Assembly: GCF_000426465.1 (NCBI RefSeq)
Contig: NZ_AUFK01000013.1
Span: 248,001-312,000, forward strand
DNA from: Epilithonimonas caeni DSM 17710
GTDB lineage: Bacteria; Bacteroidota; Bacteroidia; Flavobacteriales; Weeksellaceae
Length of the DNA: 64,000 bases
Direction of reading: 5' to 3'
Shown: positions 42,837 to 52,289 of the stretch, in pieces
Layout of the letters: every line of letters starts with the position of its first letter
Numbering within the stretch: the stretch's first letter is position 1
Notes under the pieces: generated by a model
Database searches by the model: none
The model's input: only the letters and a program-made list of their open reading frames with translations
Told to the model about the DNA's origin: nothing
Position numbers and translations under genes: made by a program

Positions 42837-43346
42837 ATGACAAAAACAATCCAAATTATAACAATTTTAATTTCTACATTTTTCTTCGCACAAAATGAAG
42901 AACAAAATATCGTTGATTTAAATCCAAATCAAAAAGAAATTAATAAACAACAAGATTATAAAAGGAATTATCTCATCAACTTTCTCGAATCATCATATAA
43001 TAAAGAAAATGGATTTTATTTATTAACTGAAAAGAAAATTGAAAATATGACTTCTTTGGAGATGTCGAATGAACCAACTTTTAAGGTAAGTGATATTAAG
43101 AAAATTGAAATTATCCAAAATGGAAAATACAGACCTTACCTGAAAATTTACTTAAAACATAAAGTTCAACACAAATTTGCAGATTTAATTTCAAAGAATA
43201 TAGGAAACGGAATAGCGACAATAGTCGATAGGAAAATTATTATGATGACACCTATTAGCAAGGAAACTTCCAACAGTTATATAGAAGTCATTGGTCTTTA
43301 TAATTTAGAAGAAGTAAATAAATTAAAAGATAAATTAAAACAATGA
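42837..43346 (+). CDS. Secreted protein of unknown function
   Basis: The 169-residue protein has a signal peptide (MTKTIQIITILISTFFFAQ). The rest is polar, lysine- and asparagine-rich, with a predicted strand-helix pattern (KIEIIQNGKYRPYLKIYLKH; IATIVDRKIIMMTPIS). I recognise no family. Its base composition is more AT-rich than that of its neighbours. Nothing nearby hints at its role. Confidence 0.6.
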   Translation: MTKTIQIITILISTFFFAQNEEQNIVDLNPNQKEINKQQDYKRNYLINFLESSYNKENGFYLLTEKKIENMTSLEMSNEPTFKVSDIKKIEIIQNGKYRPYLKIYLKHKVQHKFADLISKNIGNGIATIVDRKIIMMTPISKETSNSYIEVIGLYNLEEVNKLKDKLKQ

Positions 43347-43408
43347 TTTCATCTAGCAAAGATATGTACAATTAAGGTAAAACTTAAAAGTTTAACTCGC
43401 AACTCATT

Positions 43409-43801
43409 ATGATTCAGGATAAAGATTTTACACTTAGATTAATAAGACAATTAACTCAGGCATTAGAAAAATTATTGCTTGGAAAACCGGAAGAAAGTCT
43501 GATGCAGAAAGAATTGGATTTCGATTCTTTGATGAAAGATATTTTTAAAATCAATTTCGATGATATTGCTTCAAAGTCCAAAGAAGAGATTATCGAAATT
43601 GTACAACAAAGAGAATCCAAAGACCACGCAGATTATTACGAGATGCTTGGGAATCTTTTTATGTTCCATTACAGAACGGAAGGAAAACTTGATTTTGCAG
43701 ACAAAGCCAAAACTTTCTACGAATTATATCTCACAAGAAGCGGGATTTTCGCATTGCCAATTATTAATAGAATCAACGAGTTGAAAATTGTCCTAAATTA
43801 A
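43409..43801 (+). CDS. Small helical protein of unknown function
   Basis: The 130-residue cytoplasmic protein is all-helical (MIQDKDFTLRLIRQLTQALEK, DHADYYEMLGNLFMFHYRTEG), with the character of a TPR-like or DUF6483-like helical bundle; this is a weak resemblance. It lies eight bases before trmL and is probably co-transcribed with it. Confidence 0.65.
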   Translation: MIQDKDFTLRLIRQLTQALEKLLLGKPEESLMQKELDFDSLMKDIFKINFDDIASKSKEEIIEIVQQRESKDHADYYEMLGNLFMFHYRTEGKLDFADKAKTFYELYLTRSGIFALPIINRINELKIVLN

Positions 43802-43809
43802 ATTTCAAA

Positions 43810-44262
43810 ATGTTAAATGTCGTTTTAGTAGAGCCGGAAATCCCTAATAATACAGGAAATATCGGCCGATTATGTGTAGGAACAGAAAGTAGATTGCATC
43901 TGATCCATCCGTTCGGATTTGTCATTAATGATGCTAATTTAAAGCGCTCCGGACTTGATTATTGGGTTCACCTGGATGTCACCGAGTATCAAAATGTTGA
44001 AGAATGGATGACACAAATTCCGGACAAATCCAGAGTTTTCTTAATGAGCTCACACGCAACCAATTCAATTTATGAAAATGAGTTTCAAGACGGAGATTGG
44101 CTCGTTTTTGGAAAGGAGAGTTGTGGTTTGGGGCAAGAGGTTTTGAGTTTGTTTGAAAATCATTTGACCATTCCGATGTCTAAGAAGATTCGGAGCTTCA
44201 ATATTGCAAATTCAGTTGCCTTCGTTGTTGGTGAGGCTAAAAGACAAATTGCTTTGAAGTAA
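43810..44262 (+). CDS. trmL: tRNA (cytidine(34)-2'-O)-methyltransferase TrmL
   Basis: The 150-residue SPOUT enzyme methylates the wobble ribose of Leu tRNAs with SAM. LVEPEIPNNTGNIGRLCVGT (motif 1), DWLVFGKESCGLGQEVL (motif 2) and IRSFNIANSVAFVVGEA (motif 3) make the assignment clear, and the length is the family's. It follows the small helical gene by eight bases. Confidence 0.93.
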   Translation: MLNVVLVEPEIPNNTGNIGRLCVGTESRLHLIHPFGFVINDANLKRSGLDYWVHLDVTEYQNVEEWMTQIPDKSRVFLMSSHATNSIYENEFQDGDWLVFGKESCGLGQEVLSLFENHLTIPMSKKIRSFNIANSVAFVVGEAKRQIALK

Positions 44263-44379
44263 AAACAAGAGATTTAAAAATATTATTATAACCATATCAA
44301 TAAATTGACATCTGTGTTAAAATAAATTAATTTTGACCACTTTAGTAGGATTAAAATAAAAAAATAATTCTTTTATTTG

Positions 44380-44387
44380 TATTTTTG
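44380..44387 (+). promoter_or_regulatory. -7 box of the alpha/beta hydrolase gene
   Basis: TATTTTTG, 20 bases before the ATG at 44408; -33 element unclear. Confidence 0.4.
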
Positions 44388-44407
44388 CGCGTTATCGGAA
44401 GAGCATT

Positions 44408-45169
44408 ATGATTTTTAAGACTAAAAAAGACACGAAATATAGTTATGTGGAAGCGGGTGAAGGTCATCCAATGGTGCTTCTTCATGGTCTGATGGGAGGT
44501 TTGAGCAACTTCGATAAGATGATCAATTACTTCTCGGATAAAGGTTATCAGGTCTTTGTTCCTCAATTGCCTATTTATGATCTGCCGATTCTGAATACTA
44601 ATCTTGCTTCGATTTCCAAATTCGTTGCAAAGTTTATTACAGATGTTATCGGGAAGCCGGTGACAATTGTAGGTAATTCTATGGGCGGACATATCGGATT
44701 GATTCTCACGACATCTCGTCCGGAATTAGTAAGAAATCTTGTTCTGACTGGGAGTTCCGGTTTGTATGAAAGAACATTCGGAGATAGTTTCCCAAGAAAA
44801 AGTGATAAAGATTATATCAAAAGAAAAACTCAGGATGTTTTTTATGACCCGATCGTAGCTACTGATGAGTTGGTAGATGAAGTTTTTGCGGTCGTAAATG
44901 ATAGAATGAAAGGTATAAAAACAGTAATGTTGGCCAGAAGCGCCATCAAACACAATATGTTGAACGACCTTCCGAAAATCACTTGTCCTACTTGTATCAT
45001 ATGGGGAAAACAGGATAACGTCACACCTCCGGAAGTTGCAGAAGATATGCACAAATTCATCCCGAATTCCGAGTTGCACTGGATCGATAAATGTGGTCAC
45101 GCTGCTATGATGGAAAAGCCGGATGAGTTTAATGAGATTCTTTACGGATGGCTTAAAAGAGTGATGTAA
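44408..45169 (+). CDS. Alpha/beta hydrolase
   Basis: The 253-residue cytoplasmic protein has the alpha/beta-hydrolase fold: oxyanion-hole HGLMGG (25-30), nucleophile elbow GNSMGG with Ser near 95, acid in IIWGKQDNVTPP and catalytic His in DKCGHAAMMEKPDEF. Substrate is unknown; the family includes esterases and C-C hydrolases. It has its own -7 box and is followed after about 90 bases by engB. The adjacency to engB is common in Bacteroidota as far as I recall. Confidence 0.88.
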   Translation: MIFKTKKDTKYSYVEAGEGHPMVLLHGLMGGLSNFDKMINYFSDKGYQVFVPQLPIYDLPILNTNLASISKFVAKFITDVIGKPVTIVGNSMGGHIGLILTTSRPELVRNLVLTGSSGLYERTFGDSFPRKSDKDYIKRKTQDVFYDPIVATDELVDEVFAVVNDRMKGIKTVMLARSAIKHNMLNDLPKITCPTCIIWGKQDNVTPPEVAEDMHKFIPNSELHWIDKCGHAAMMEKPDEFNEILYGWLKRVM

Positions 45170-45262
45170 GCTCTATTCAAATAATATTGTTCAGAACCAT
45201 TAGGAAATTGAGTTTTAATTAAAAATAAATTTGATTCTTAATGGTTTTTAAATTATAAAAAT

Positions 45263-45886
45263 ATGGTGATCAAAACCGCAGAATTTGTAAAAAGCAGTCA
45301 GAAATGGCAGGACTGTCCGGAACCTACAATGCCGGAATATGCCTTTATCGGGCGTTCCAACGTTGGGAAATCTTCTCTCATCAATGCGATGATGAATCAT
45401 AAAGACCTTGCCAAAACATCTCAGACCCCGGGAAAAACGCAATTGATCAATCATTTTTTGGTCAATGAAAACTGGTATTTGACCGATCTGCCGGGTTATG
45501 GATATGCGAAAGTTTCTAAAAGTCTGAGAAAAGATTTTGAAAAGCTAATTACCAATTACATCCTCAACAGAAAAAATCTGGTCAATCTTTTTGTACTTGT
45601 GGATATCCGCCACACACCGCAAAAGATCGATCTGGAATTCATGCGATGGCTTGGGGAAAGCAGCGTTCCGTTTTCCATAGTTTTTACAAAAGCAGATAAG
45701 CTAAAATCTGGCGGCGTGGATAGGAATGTTGAAGTTTATAAAAATGAATTGCTTCAGACTTGGGAAGATTTACCAGACCTATATGTTACTTCTGCAGAAA
45801 AGAAAGAAGGTGGTGATCTGATCTTAAAATTCATTCAGAAAACCAATGATTTTTTGATTAAAAATAAAGTAAGGTTCGATGACTAA
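45263..45886 (+). CDS. engB: Ribosome biogenesis GTPase EngB (YsxC/YihA)
   Basis: The 207-residue GTPase acts in late assembly of the large ribosomal subunit. G1 [11 protein letters not shown] (29-39), G2 [10 protein letters not shown]3 [12 protein letters not shown]4 TKADKL and G5 TSAEKKEGG are all visible. The following acetyltransferase gene starts eight bases before its stop, so the two are coupled. Confidence 0.96.
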   Translation: MVIKTAEFVKSSQKWQDCPEPTMPEYAFIGRSNVGKSSLINAMMNHKDLAKTSQTPGKTQLINHFLVNENWYLTDLPGYGYAKVSKSLRKDFEKLITNYILNRKNLVNLFVLVDIRHTPQKIDLEFMRWLGESSVPFSIVFTKADKLKSGGVDRNVEVYKNELLQTWEDLPDLYVTSAEKKEGGDLILKFIQKTNDFLIKNKVRFDD

Positions 45887-46346
45887 TGTAGATTGGAAGA
45901 TCAAGACGTTTTCCGAACTTACCACAACCGAGCTTTACGAGATTATCAAAGCCAGAGTTAATGTTTTTGTAGTAGAGCAAGATTGCCCATATCCGGATCT
46001 GGACGATTATGATCAGAAGGCAATCCATCTTTGGGCAGAAGATAATGGTGAAGTTTTAGCTTATTGCAGGATTTTTGATAAAGGCATAAAATACCCGGAA
46101 GCATCCATCGGAAGAGTTATAACGACAGAAAAGGGAAGAGGAAAAGGGCTTGGCAAACAGCTGATAGCATACGCCATAGATATCATAGAAAATAGGTTGC
46201 GTACTTCTGAAGTCAGAATTTCTGCCCAAGACTATTTATTGAAGTTCTATTCAGGTTTTGGTTTTCAAGAAACAGCAAAAAAATATCTGGAAGACAATAT
46301 TCCCCATACCGAAATGTTTAGAACAAAAAAAGAGTCTGAAGCATAG
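45879..46346 (+). CDS. elaA: GNAT acetyltransferase, ElaA type
   Basis: The 155-residue protein is a GNAT enzyme of the ElaA branch: [22 protein letters not shown] near the N-terminus is its signature, followed by the acetyl-CoA loop [20 protein letters not shown] and [20 protein letters not shown]. The acceptor is unknown. It overlaps engB by eight bases. Its 3' end lies within the stem of a terminator that works on the opposite strand. Confidence 0.9.
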   Translation: MTNVDWKIKTFSELTTTELYEIIKARVNVFVVEQDCPYPDLDDYDQKAIHLWAEDNGEVLAYCRIFDKGIKYPEASIGRVITTEKGRGKGLGKQLIAYAIDIIENRLRTSEVRISAQDYLLKFYSGFGFQETAKKYLEDNIPHTEMFRTKKESEA

Positions 46347-46359
46347 CTTTAAACTCTTT
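46325..46359 (-). terminator. Minus-strand terminator after the two-component operon
   Basis: AAAGAGT (46329-46335) pairs with ACTCTTT (46353-46359), with GAAGC/GCTTT inside; the minus strand then has seven T (46331-46325). It lies 120 bases beyond the response-regulator stop and overlaps the last codons of elaA. Confidence 0.65.
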
Positions 46360-46386
46360 CTGAAAAATGAATGTATTGTAAGTTGT

Positions 46387-46460
46387 GTTTTTACGGTTAT
46401 TAATCTGGTGCAAAGTTAGAGACATCTAACTAGATTTCCTTACGGGAAAACCGTAAAAAC
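46387..46460. promoter_or_regulatory. Nested inverted repeats and a TTACGG-N5-CCGTAA palindrome
   Basis: GTTTTTACGGTT (46387-46398) and its exact complement (46449-46460) enclose a second perfect hairpin, GTTAGA-GACA-TCTAAC (46415-46430). The right arm also forms TTACGG-N5-CCGTAA (46440-46456), the shape of a dimeric regulator site. A minus-strand TAACTTTG box (46411-46418) lies 22 bases beyond it. Confidence 0.5.
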
Positions 46461-46481
46461 AAAAAAAATAATCGGATTTTT

Positions 46482-47144
46482 TTAAATTATCCCAATTTCT
46501 TTGCTACATGCAATCAATTCCTCGGTGTTTTTTACGGTCAATATTAGCTTCATTGCATTGATTCTTTTTTCCACACTGCTCAAACTGCTTGGATAAATGT
46601 TTTTCTCTTGTAATTTCTTTGGGATATTTTTTTGCAGAACACCATCGGATAATAACTGGAGTAATGTGATGTCATAATTGCTAAACTCCAAGGTGTTGAG
46701 ACTTTTTACAGGCAATTTCAGGCCATGAGAGAGGTAGATTTCATTATTATATACGGCTTCAATGGCTTTTTTAAGTTCTTTGGAATCTGATCTGGCTTTT
46801 CTTACAAAAGCATTGATGTTTAATTCGCTGAATAGCAGGTCTATAACTCCTAATCTGTGTTCTGCGGAGAATACGATTACTTTAAGCTCCGGACAAATCT
46901 CTCGACAAGATTTTATAAGTTCTCTTCCATTTTTTATAATTTGCTTTACGTGATCTTCTTCAAACGAAAGATCTGTGATCAATACTTCATAAGGATTGGA
47001 TTCCAAAGATTTTTTAAGGTGCGAAAAAGTATCATCACAGTAATAAGTATGACTTACACTTGGGATTTCCATCTCTTCCAAGACTTTTTGAATGGAAAAA
47101 TTACTGCTCTCATGATCTTCCGCAATTAATATTTTACTGAACAT
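46482..47144 (-). CDS. Response regulator with LuxR-type HTH
   Basis: The 220-residue protein has a receiver domain (about 1-130; IAEDHES acidic pair near 8-9, phospho-acceptor Asp in LITDLSFEED near 57, SAEH, and VRKA with the conserved Lys) and a C-terminal helix-turn-helix (about 150-210; NYDITLLQLLSDGVLQKNIPKKL). It is 72 bases downstream of the TPR histidine kinase gene and surely its partner. The HTH is diverged from the NarL standard. Its possible site, an inverted TTACGG repeat, lies just after its stop codon. Confidence 0.87.
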   Translation of the reverse strand: MFSKILIAEDHESSNFSIQKVLEEMEIPSVSHTYYCDDTFSHLKKSLESNPYEVLITDLSFEEDHVKQIIKNGRELIKSCREICPELKVIVFSAEHRLGVIDLLFSELNINAFVRKARSDSKELKKAIEAVYNNEIYLSHGLKLPVKSLNTLEFSNYDITLLQLLSDGVLQKNIPKKLQEKNIYPSSLSSVEKRINAMKLILTVKNTEELIACSKEIGII

Positions 47145-47216
47145 TTTTTCTAAGTACTTTAATTAAAATTGTTTTTCAGACAGTTCTTTGAATCTTTCAA
47201 AATTCTTTGTAAAGCT

Positions 47217-48962
47217 CTAGTTTTCATTCCGTTTAATAGAAAGTCTTAACCCAGAGATCCTTTCCTCGATTTCCAACTTTGCATTTATTTCTTTTAGTCG
47301 CGATCTCATATTTTCGAATCCGTTTTTTTCTTCAAAATCTTCTGTAAGGCCAATTCCATTATCCGTATATCGGATATCATAGATGTTGTTTTCATGGACA
47401 AACCTTAAGATAACTTGTGATGCCCTGCTATGTTTTTTCATGTTGACAAGAAGCTCTCTTATGACCTGGAACAATTCTTCTTTTGTCGATTGATTCAATC
47501 CTTCCCAAAAATCAGCCTCGTTTCCAATAATGATAATTTTTGTTTTATCATTGTCGAAAGAATTGATCAAACCTGATACTCTTTCGTTGAACTCCTGTTG
47601 ATTACTATTATTGTAGGAAAGGTCTCGGGATTTTTCGTACATCAGCTCTAGCTTATCCAATATTTTTTCGGTAGGAATGTCCTTTTGGTTCTCAATCGTT
47701 GTCATGACTTCATAGATTCCGTTTGCAACCACATCATGGACTTTTTTTGAAAAATTAAGGCGCTGATATTGTAACTTGTTGTTGGCTTCTAAAATGAGTT
47801 TTTCTTTTCTCTTCTTGGTCCATATCGATACAAAAAAGGTAACGATTGCCGCAATGATGACCAGGGCCCAAATGATAATCTTTTGGCGAGTAATGGAAGA
47901 TTGGTTGATCTCTCTTTCTTTTTGAAGAATAACGTTCTCCGATTTTGCTTTTTCGCTTTCAAAACGGATCAGTGCAAATTGATTTTTCGCTTTGTTCTGA
48001 CTATTTACAAGGCTATCCTGAATTCTAGAATAGGTATCGAAATATTCTTGTGTACTAGCTCCATCAGAAAGCTTGATCAAAGTTTGCAAAGCTTCTAACT
48101 CATCTACAGGGTATTTTAATTTCTTTGCAAGAACCAGCATTTTTTTTGCATAAAATATGGCGGAATCGGCATTTTTATTCAAATAATATGAAGACAGGTA
48201 TGCATAGGCTGCGTCTTTATTCCAGTCATCATTTTGTGCATTACTCAATCTTTCTGCCAACAGATAGTTTTTCACGGGATCGTAATTATTGTCCTCATAC
48301 CATTTTGATCGGGAGAAATTAAGCAATAATTTTGGGTAAAATTCACTTTTAGGACCTATGCTGTCAATTAGTTTTTTATAGATGGCAACCGCTTTTCCAT
48401 ATTTTTTCTCATTATGAAAAACGATTGCAATATTATTGGAAAGCATCAGCTTGTCGATGGGGTCTTTAGTAAAAAGAAAGGCTTTGTCATAGAATTGTTT
48501 GGAGTCCTTGTAATTCTTTAGGTTATTGGATGCAACCCCAAGATTATTGTAATTGCAGGATAAAAAAGAATGGTGGGCGGTATCTTTCTCTTTGAAAAAT
48601 TTTGAGGCAAGTAGACTGGTTTCAATACTGCCAAAATTATCCCCGGCATTTTCCTGTGTAATGGCCATATTCACCAAGCTTTTTCCTACACCGAAAGAGT
48701 CATTTCTGCGTAAGAATAACTCTTTGCCTTTGTCCAAATAGTAGAAAGCACTATCATATTCGTTCTTGTCCAGGAATACGAAAGCTTTTTCATAATATGG
48801 ATTGATCTGTTTTTTTTGTAATGGATTTTTTGGTGAATCTATATCTTTAGAACACGAGAACAACAGTAATACGAATAAACAAAAAATAAATTTTGGCAAC
48901 TTTTTCCAATTTATTCGAAATTTAAGAAAAAACATTAAGAAAAACTTAATATTTCCAGGCAA
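47217..48962 (-). CDS. TPR-containing sensor histidine kinase
   Basis: The 581-residue protein has an N-terminal lipoprotein or signal segment (IFCLFVLLLFSCSKD), a periplasmic array of tetratricopeptide repeats (about 45-330), a membrane helix (about 360-380; IIIWALVIIAAIVTFFVSIW), and a cytoplasmic HisKA_3/HATPase part (about 395-580) with LNFSKKVHDVVANGIYEVM, where the phospho-accepting His is in KKVHDVV, and the N box ELLVNMKKHSRAS and DNGIGL G box. This architecture is typical of Bacteroidota NarL-type systems. A later ATG (48935) is an alternative start. The divergent SprT gene begins 45 bases away. Confidence 0.88.
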   Translation of the reverse strand: MPGNIKFFLMFFLKFRINWKKLPKFIFCLFVLLLFSCSKDIDSPKNPLQKKQINPYYEKAFVFLDKNEYDSAFYYLDKGKELFLRRNDSFGVGKSLVNMAITQENAGDNFGSIETSLLASKFFKEKDTAHHSFLSCNYNNLGVASNNLKNYKDSKQFYDKAFLFTKDPIDKLMLSNNIAIVFHNEKKYGKAVAIYKKLIDSIGPKSEFYPKLLLNFSRSKWYEDNNYDPVKNYLLAERLSNAQNDDWNKDAAYAYLSSYYLNKNADSAIFYAKKMLVLAKKLKYPVDELEALQTLIKLSDGASTQEYFDTYSRIQDSLVNSQNKAKNQFALIRFESEKAKSENVILQKEREINQSSITRQKIIIWALVIIAAIVTFFVSIWTKKRKEKLILEANNKLQYQRLNFSKKVHDVVANGIYEVMTTIENQKDIPTEKILDKLELMYEKSRDLSYNNSNQQEFNERVSGLINSFDNDKTKIIIIGNEADFWEGLNQSTKEELFQVIRELLVNMKKHSRASQVILRFVHENNIYDIRYTDNGIGLTEDFEEKNGFENMRSRLKEINAKLEIEERISGLRLSIKRNEN

Positions 48963-49007
48963 AATCGTTCATATTGATTATTTTTGTTATTTATATTTTG
49001 GACCTGG

Positions 49008-49613
49008 ATGTCAATCGATACATTAGAACAATATCTTCCCAAGAATACTCTTCCTTTTCTTAAAAAATGGTTTGCCGATTATTATATTCATATCAAGATC
49101 ACGAAAAATAGGAATAGCAAATTGGGAGATTACAGGAAGTTACCGGATAGATCACACCAGATCACGGTTAATTCTACATTGGACAAGCAACTTTTCTTTT
49201 TTGTTCTGACCCATGAGCTCGCTCATCTTATTGCCTTTGAGAAATTTAATTTCAAGATCAGTGCACATGGAAAAGAATGGAAAGATACTTTCCGCGAAAT
49301 GCTTTTGGAAAGCATTGATATCTATACTGAAGATCTAAAACCAATTATCGTAAGATTTGCGAAAAGTCCTAAAGCCAATTTCATGGCGAGTCCAGAGCTT
49401 GTCCGTTATTTTCATATCGAAGATTCTGAGGCAAACTCTGTTTTTATTGAAAATTTATCAATCAATGATAAGTTTCATTACAAAGGTGAAACATATATAA
49501 TATTAGAAAAAAGGAAAAAATCTTATCTTTGTATCCATTTGAAGAATTCAAAAAAATATTTATTCCGGCCTTTGGCAAAGGTCGAAAAATTGACAATCAA
49601 TGATGAACAATAA
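49008..49613 (+). CDS. SprT-like metalloprotease domain protein
   Basis: The 201-residue protein carries the zinc motif FVLTHELAHLIAF (HELAH, near 66-70) and a third possible ligand in HGKEWKDTFREM, as in SprT/Spartan-like proteins. Eukaryotic relatives cleave DNA-protein crosslinks; bacterial members are little known. The frame is open to 48984, but the ATG at 49008 (MSIDTLEQYLPKNTLPFLKK) is more natural. A TATATTTTG box with TTG 15 bases before it (48974-49000) ends seven bases before this ATG, so the message may be nearly leaderless. The last 14 bases overlap manC. Confidence 0.82.
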   Translation: MSIDTLEQYLPKNTLPFLKKWFADYYIHIKITKNRNSKLGDYRKLPDRSHQITVNSTLDKQLFFFVLTHELAHLIAFEKFNFKISAHGKEWKDTFREMLLESIDIYTEDLKPIIVRFAKSPKANFMASPELVRYFHIEDSEANSVFIENLSINDKFHYKGETYIILEKRKKSYLCIHLKNSKKYLFRPLAKVEKLTINDEQ

Positions 49614-50679
49614 TTACTGCGTTATTATGGCAGGGGGAATAGGAAGCCGTTTTTGGCCAATGAGTACTCAGAAATTTCCGAAGCAGTTTCATGATATATT
49701 AGGAACAGGCAGAACAATGATTCAACAGACTTTCGATAGGATTAATCAGTTAATACCTAAAGAAAATATTTATGTCATTACAAATCAGGAATATGTAGAA
49801 TTGACGCAACAACAATTACCAGAGATTCCTTTTGGAAATATTGTTGGTGAGCCAGCTATGAAGAATACTTCTGCGTGCAATCTGTACATGGCAAAAAAAA
49901 TAGAGGCTGTCAATCCCAATGCAAATATCATTGTCATGCCCGCAGATCATTTGATCTTGAAAGAAAACACCTTTTTGGAAAAAGTGTCGTTGGCCTTCAA
50001 ATTAACATCGGAAAATGATTATCTGATCACGTTGGGTATTACACCAACACGACCAGACACTGGTTATGGTTATATTCAATTCATTCAAGAAAAGAATGAA
50101 CTTTTTTCTAAAGTCAAAACTTTCACAGAGAAACCAGACCTTGAGATTGCCAAAAGTTTTATAGAATCGGGTGATTTCCTTTGGAATGCAGGTATTTTTA
50201 TCTGGAGTGTAAAAAGTATTTTGAAAGCATTCAAAAAACATCTGCCAGAAATGACAAACCAATTCAATAGCTGCGAATATAATACGGATGCTGAAAAGGA
50301 ATGTATTGATCTGGTTTATCCTACGGTAAACAAAATTTCCATAGACAACGGGATTTTAGAAAAAGCGGATAATGTCTATGTAATTCCGGCTAACCTTGGA
50401 TGGAGCGATCTCGGAACATGGACTTCGGTATATAACAATGCTGGGAAAAATGATGACAACAATGCAATCTCTTCCAAGAATGTTCTTACTTATAACTCAA
50501 AGGGAAATGTCATCAGGATCAAAAATCAAAACAAGGCCGCTGTTATAGACGGACTTAAAAATTATATTGTTGTTGATACGGAAAAAGCATTGCTTATTTG
50601 CCCACGGGATAATGACCAGCTTATAAAAGATTATGTTCTAGACCTTAAAAATCTTAAAAAAGGCGAACGATTTATGTAA
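49600..50679 (+). CDS. manC: Mannose-1-phosphate guanylyltransferase
   Basis: The 359-residue enzyme makes GDP-mannose from GTP and mannose 1-phosphate. The signature GGIGSRFWPMSTQKFPKQF starts at residue 12, with PADHLI, the GYGYIQ loop, FTEKPD and WNAGIFIWS following; the last third (about 290-350) is the short beta-helix. It lacks the fused isomerase domain of bifunctional forms. It overlaps the SprT gene by 14 bases and is therefore probably coupled to it, an odd functional pair. Confidence 0.93.
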   Translation: MMNNNYCVIMAGGIGSRFWPMSTQKFPKQFHDILGTGRTMIQQTFDRINQLIPKENIYVITNQEYVELTQQQLPEIPFGNIVGEPAMKNTSACNLYMAKKIEAVNPNANIIVMPADHLILKENTFLEKVSLAFKLTSENDYLITLGITPTRPDTGYGYIQFIQEKNELFSKVKTFTEKPDLEIAKSFIESGDFLWNAGIFIWSVKSILKAFKKHLPEMTNQFNSCEYNTDAEKECIDLVYPTVNKISIDNGILEKADNVYVIPANLGWSDLGTWTSVYNNAGKNDDNNAISSKNVLTYNSKGNVIRIKNQNKAAVIDGLKNYIVVDTEKALLICPRDNDQLIKDYVLDLKNLKKGERFM

Positions 50680-50756
50680 TATTATTTCTCAAAAAATATC
50701 TGGCTCTTTGATTTTCATCAGAGAGTTTTTTTTATTTTTGGCAAAACAAAACACAA

Positions 50757-52289
50757 ATGCTTGTCAAAGTTTACGGTGCGGCCATTCATGGTGTCTCTGC
50801 ACAGATCATTACCATAGAGGTCAATGTTGACCAGGGTGTCGGTTATCACCTGGTCGGGTTGCCAGATAATGCCATCAAGGAAAGTAGCTATAGGATCTCT
50901 GCTGCTCTTAAGAACTCAGGATTCAAAATTCCCGGAAAGAAGATTACAATCAATATGGCTCCTGCGGATCTCCGCAAAGAAGGTTCTGCTTATGATCTGA
51001 GCATTGCTCTCGGGATTTTGGCAGCTTCCGACCTTATAAAAGCAGAAGATCTGGGACAATATCTGATCATGGGAGAATTATCTCTTGATGGTGGTTTGCA
51101 ACCAATAAAAGGTGTTTTGCCAATTGCTATAAAAGCTAGAGAAGATGGTTTCAAAGGTATAATTCTTCCAAAGCAAAACGCAAGAGAAGGGGCAATCGTC
51201 AATCAACTGGATGTTTATGGTGTGGAAAACATCAGAGAAGTTATCGATTTTTTCAATGATGATCAGCCTTTGCAAAAATTCGAGATTGACACCAGAAAAG
51301 AATTTCAGGATAAAGTTGATCATTTTCCCTTTGATTTTGATGAAGTGAAAGGACAGGAAGCTGCAAAACGTGCAATGGAGGTTGCAGCGGCTGGTGGGCA
51401 TAACATTATACTGATAGGTTCGCCGGGAAGTGGGAAAACAATGCTTGCCAAACGTCTTCCCAGTATATTGCCGGCACTTAGTCTCAAAGAGTCTTTGGAA
51501 ACAACGAAGATTCATTCTGTAGCAGGTAAAATGGGAACAGAAACATCATTGATAACAATAAGGCCATTTAGATCCCCACATCATACGATTTCTGATGTCG
51601 CACTTGTCGGAGGAGGAAGCTATCCCCAGCCGGGAGAGATTTCTCTCGCTCACAATGGGGTTCTATTTTTAGACGAAATGCCCGAATTCAAGAGAGCGGT
51701 TCTCGAAGTGATGAGACAACCTCTGGAAGATAGAGTTGTAACTATTTCACGAGCCAAATTTACTATTGAATATCCTGCGAGTTTTATGTTGGTTGCAAGT
51801 ATGAACCCCAGTCCCAGCGGTTATTTTCCGGATGACCCGAATAATACTTCATCAACTATGGAAATGCAGCGGTATATGAACAAATTGTCCGGACCTCTTC
51901 TCGACAGGATTGATATTCATATCGAAGTTTCAAAAGTGGAATATGAACAGCTGGCAGATAAAAAGAAAGGAGAAAGTAGTGCAAGTATAAGGCAAAGAGT
52001 GAATAACGCAAGAGACATCCAGAATGAAAGATATAAAGATTCTGAAGTCAATTATAATGCGCAGATGGGACCAAAAGAAATCGAAAAATACTGTGAACTG
52101 GACGAATACTCTCAGTTATTAATAAAAGCTGCTATGCTGAAACTTAATCTTTCTGCAAGGGCTTATGATAGAATTTTAAAGGTGGCGAGAACCATTGCAG
52201 ATCTGGAAAATTCGGAAAATATACAGGGAGACCATATTTCTGAGGCGATACAATACAGAAGTTTGGACAGAGATTTCTGGAATGCTTAA
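50757..52289 (+). CDS. comM: YifB/ComM-family Mg chelatase-like AAA ATPase
   Basis: The 510-residue protein has the N-terminal ChlI/Lon-S16-like domain (about 20-145; VGLPDNAIKESSYRISAALKNSG), an AAA domain with Walker A IGSPGSGKTML near 222 and Walker B GVLFLDEMPEF, and the C-terminal YifB helical domain (LNLSARAYDRILKVARTIADLE). In naturally competent bacteria ComM is a helicase that helps branch migration of incoming DNA; elsewhere the role is less clear. Its last four bases overlap the end of convergent rnhA. Confidence 0.92.
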   Translation: MLVKVYGAAIHGVSAQIITIEVNVDQGVGYHLVGLPDNAIKESSYRISAALKNSGFKIPGKKITINMAPADLRKEGSAYDLSIALGILAASDLIKAEDLGQYLIMGELSLDGGLQPIKGVLPIAIKAREDGFKGIILPKQNAREGAIVNQLDVYGVENIREVIDFFNDDQPLQKFEIDTRKEFQDKVDHFPFDFDEVKGQEAAKRAMEVAAAGGHNIILIGSPGSGKTMLAKRLPSILPALSLKESLETTKIHSVAGKMGTETSLITIRPFRSPHHTISDVALVGGGSYPQPGEISLAHNGVLFLDEMPEFKRAVLEVMRQPLEDRVVTISRAKFTIEYPASFMLVASMNPSPSGYFPDDPNNTSSTMEMQRYMNKLSGPLLDRIDIHIEVSKVEYEQLADKKKGESSASIRQRVNNARDIQNERYKDSEVNYNAQMGPKEIEKYCELDEYSQLLIKAAMLKLNLSARAYDRILKVARTIADLENSENIQGDHISEAIQYRSLDRDFWNA

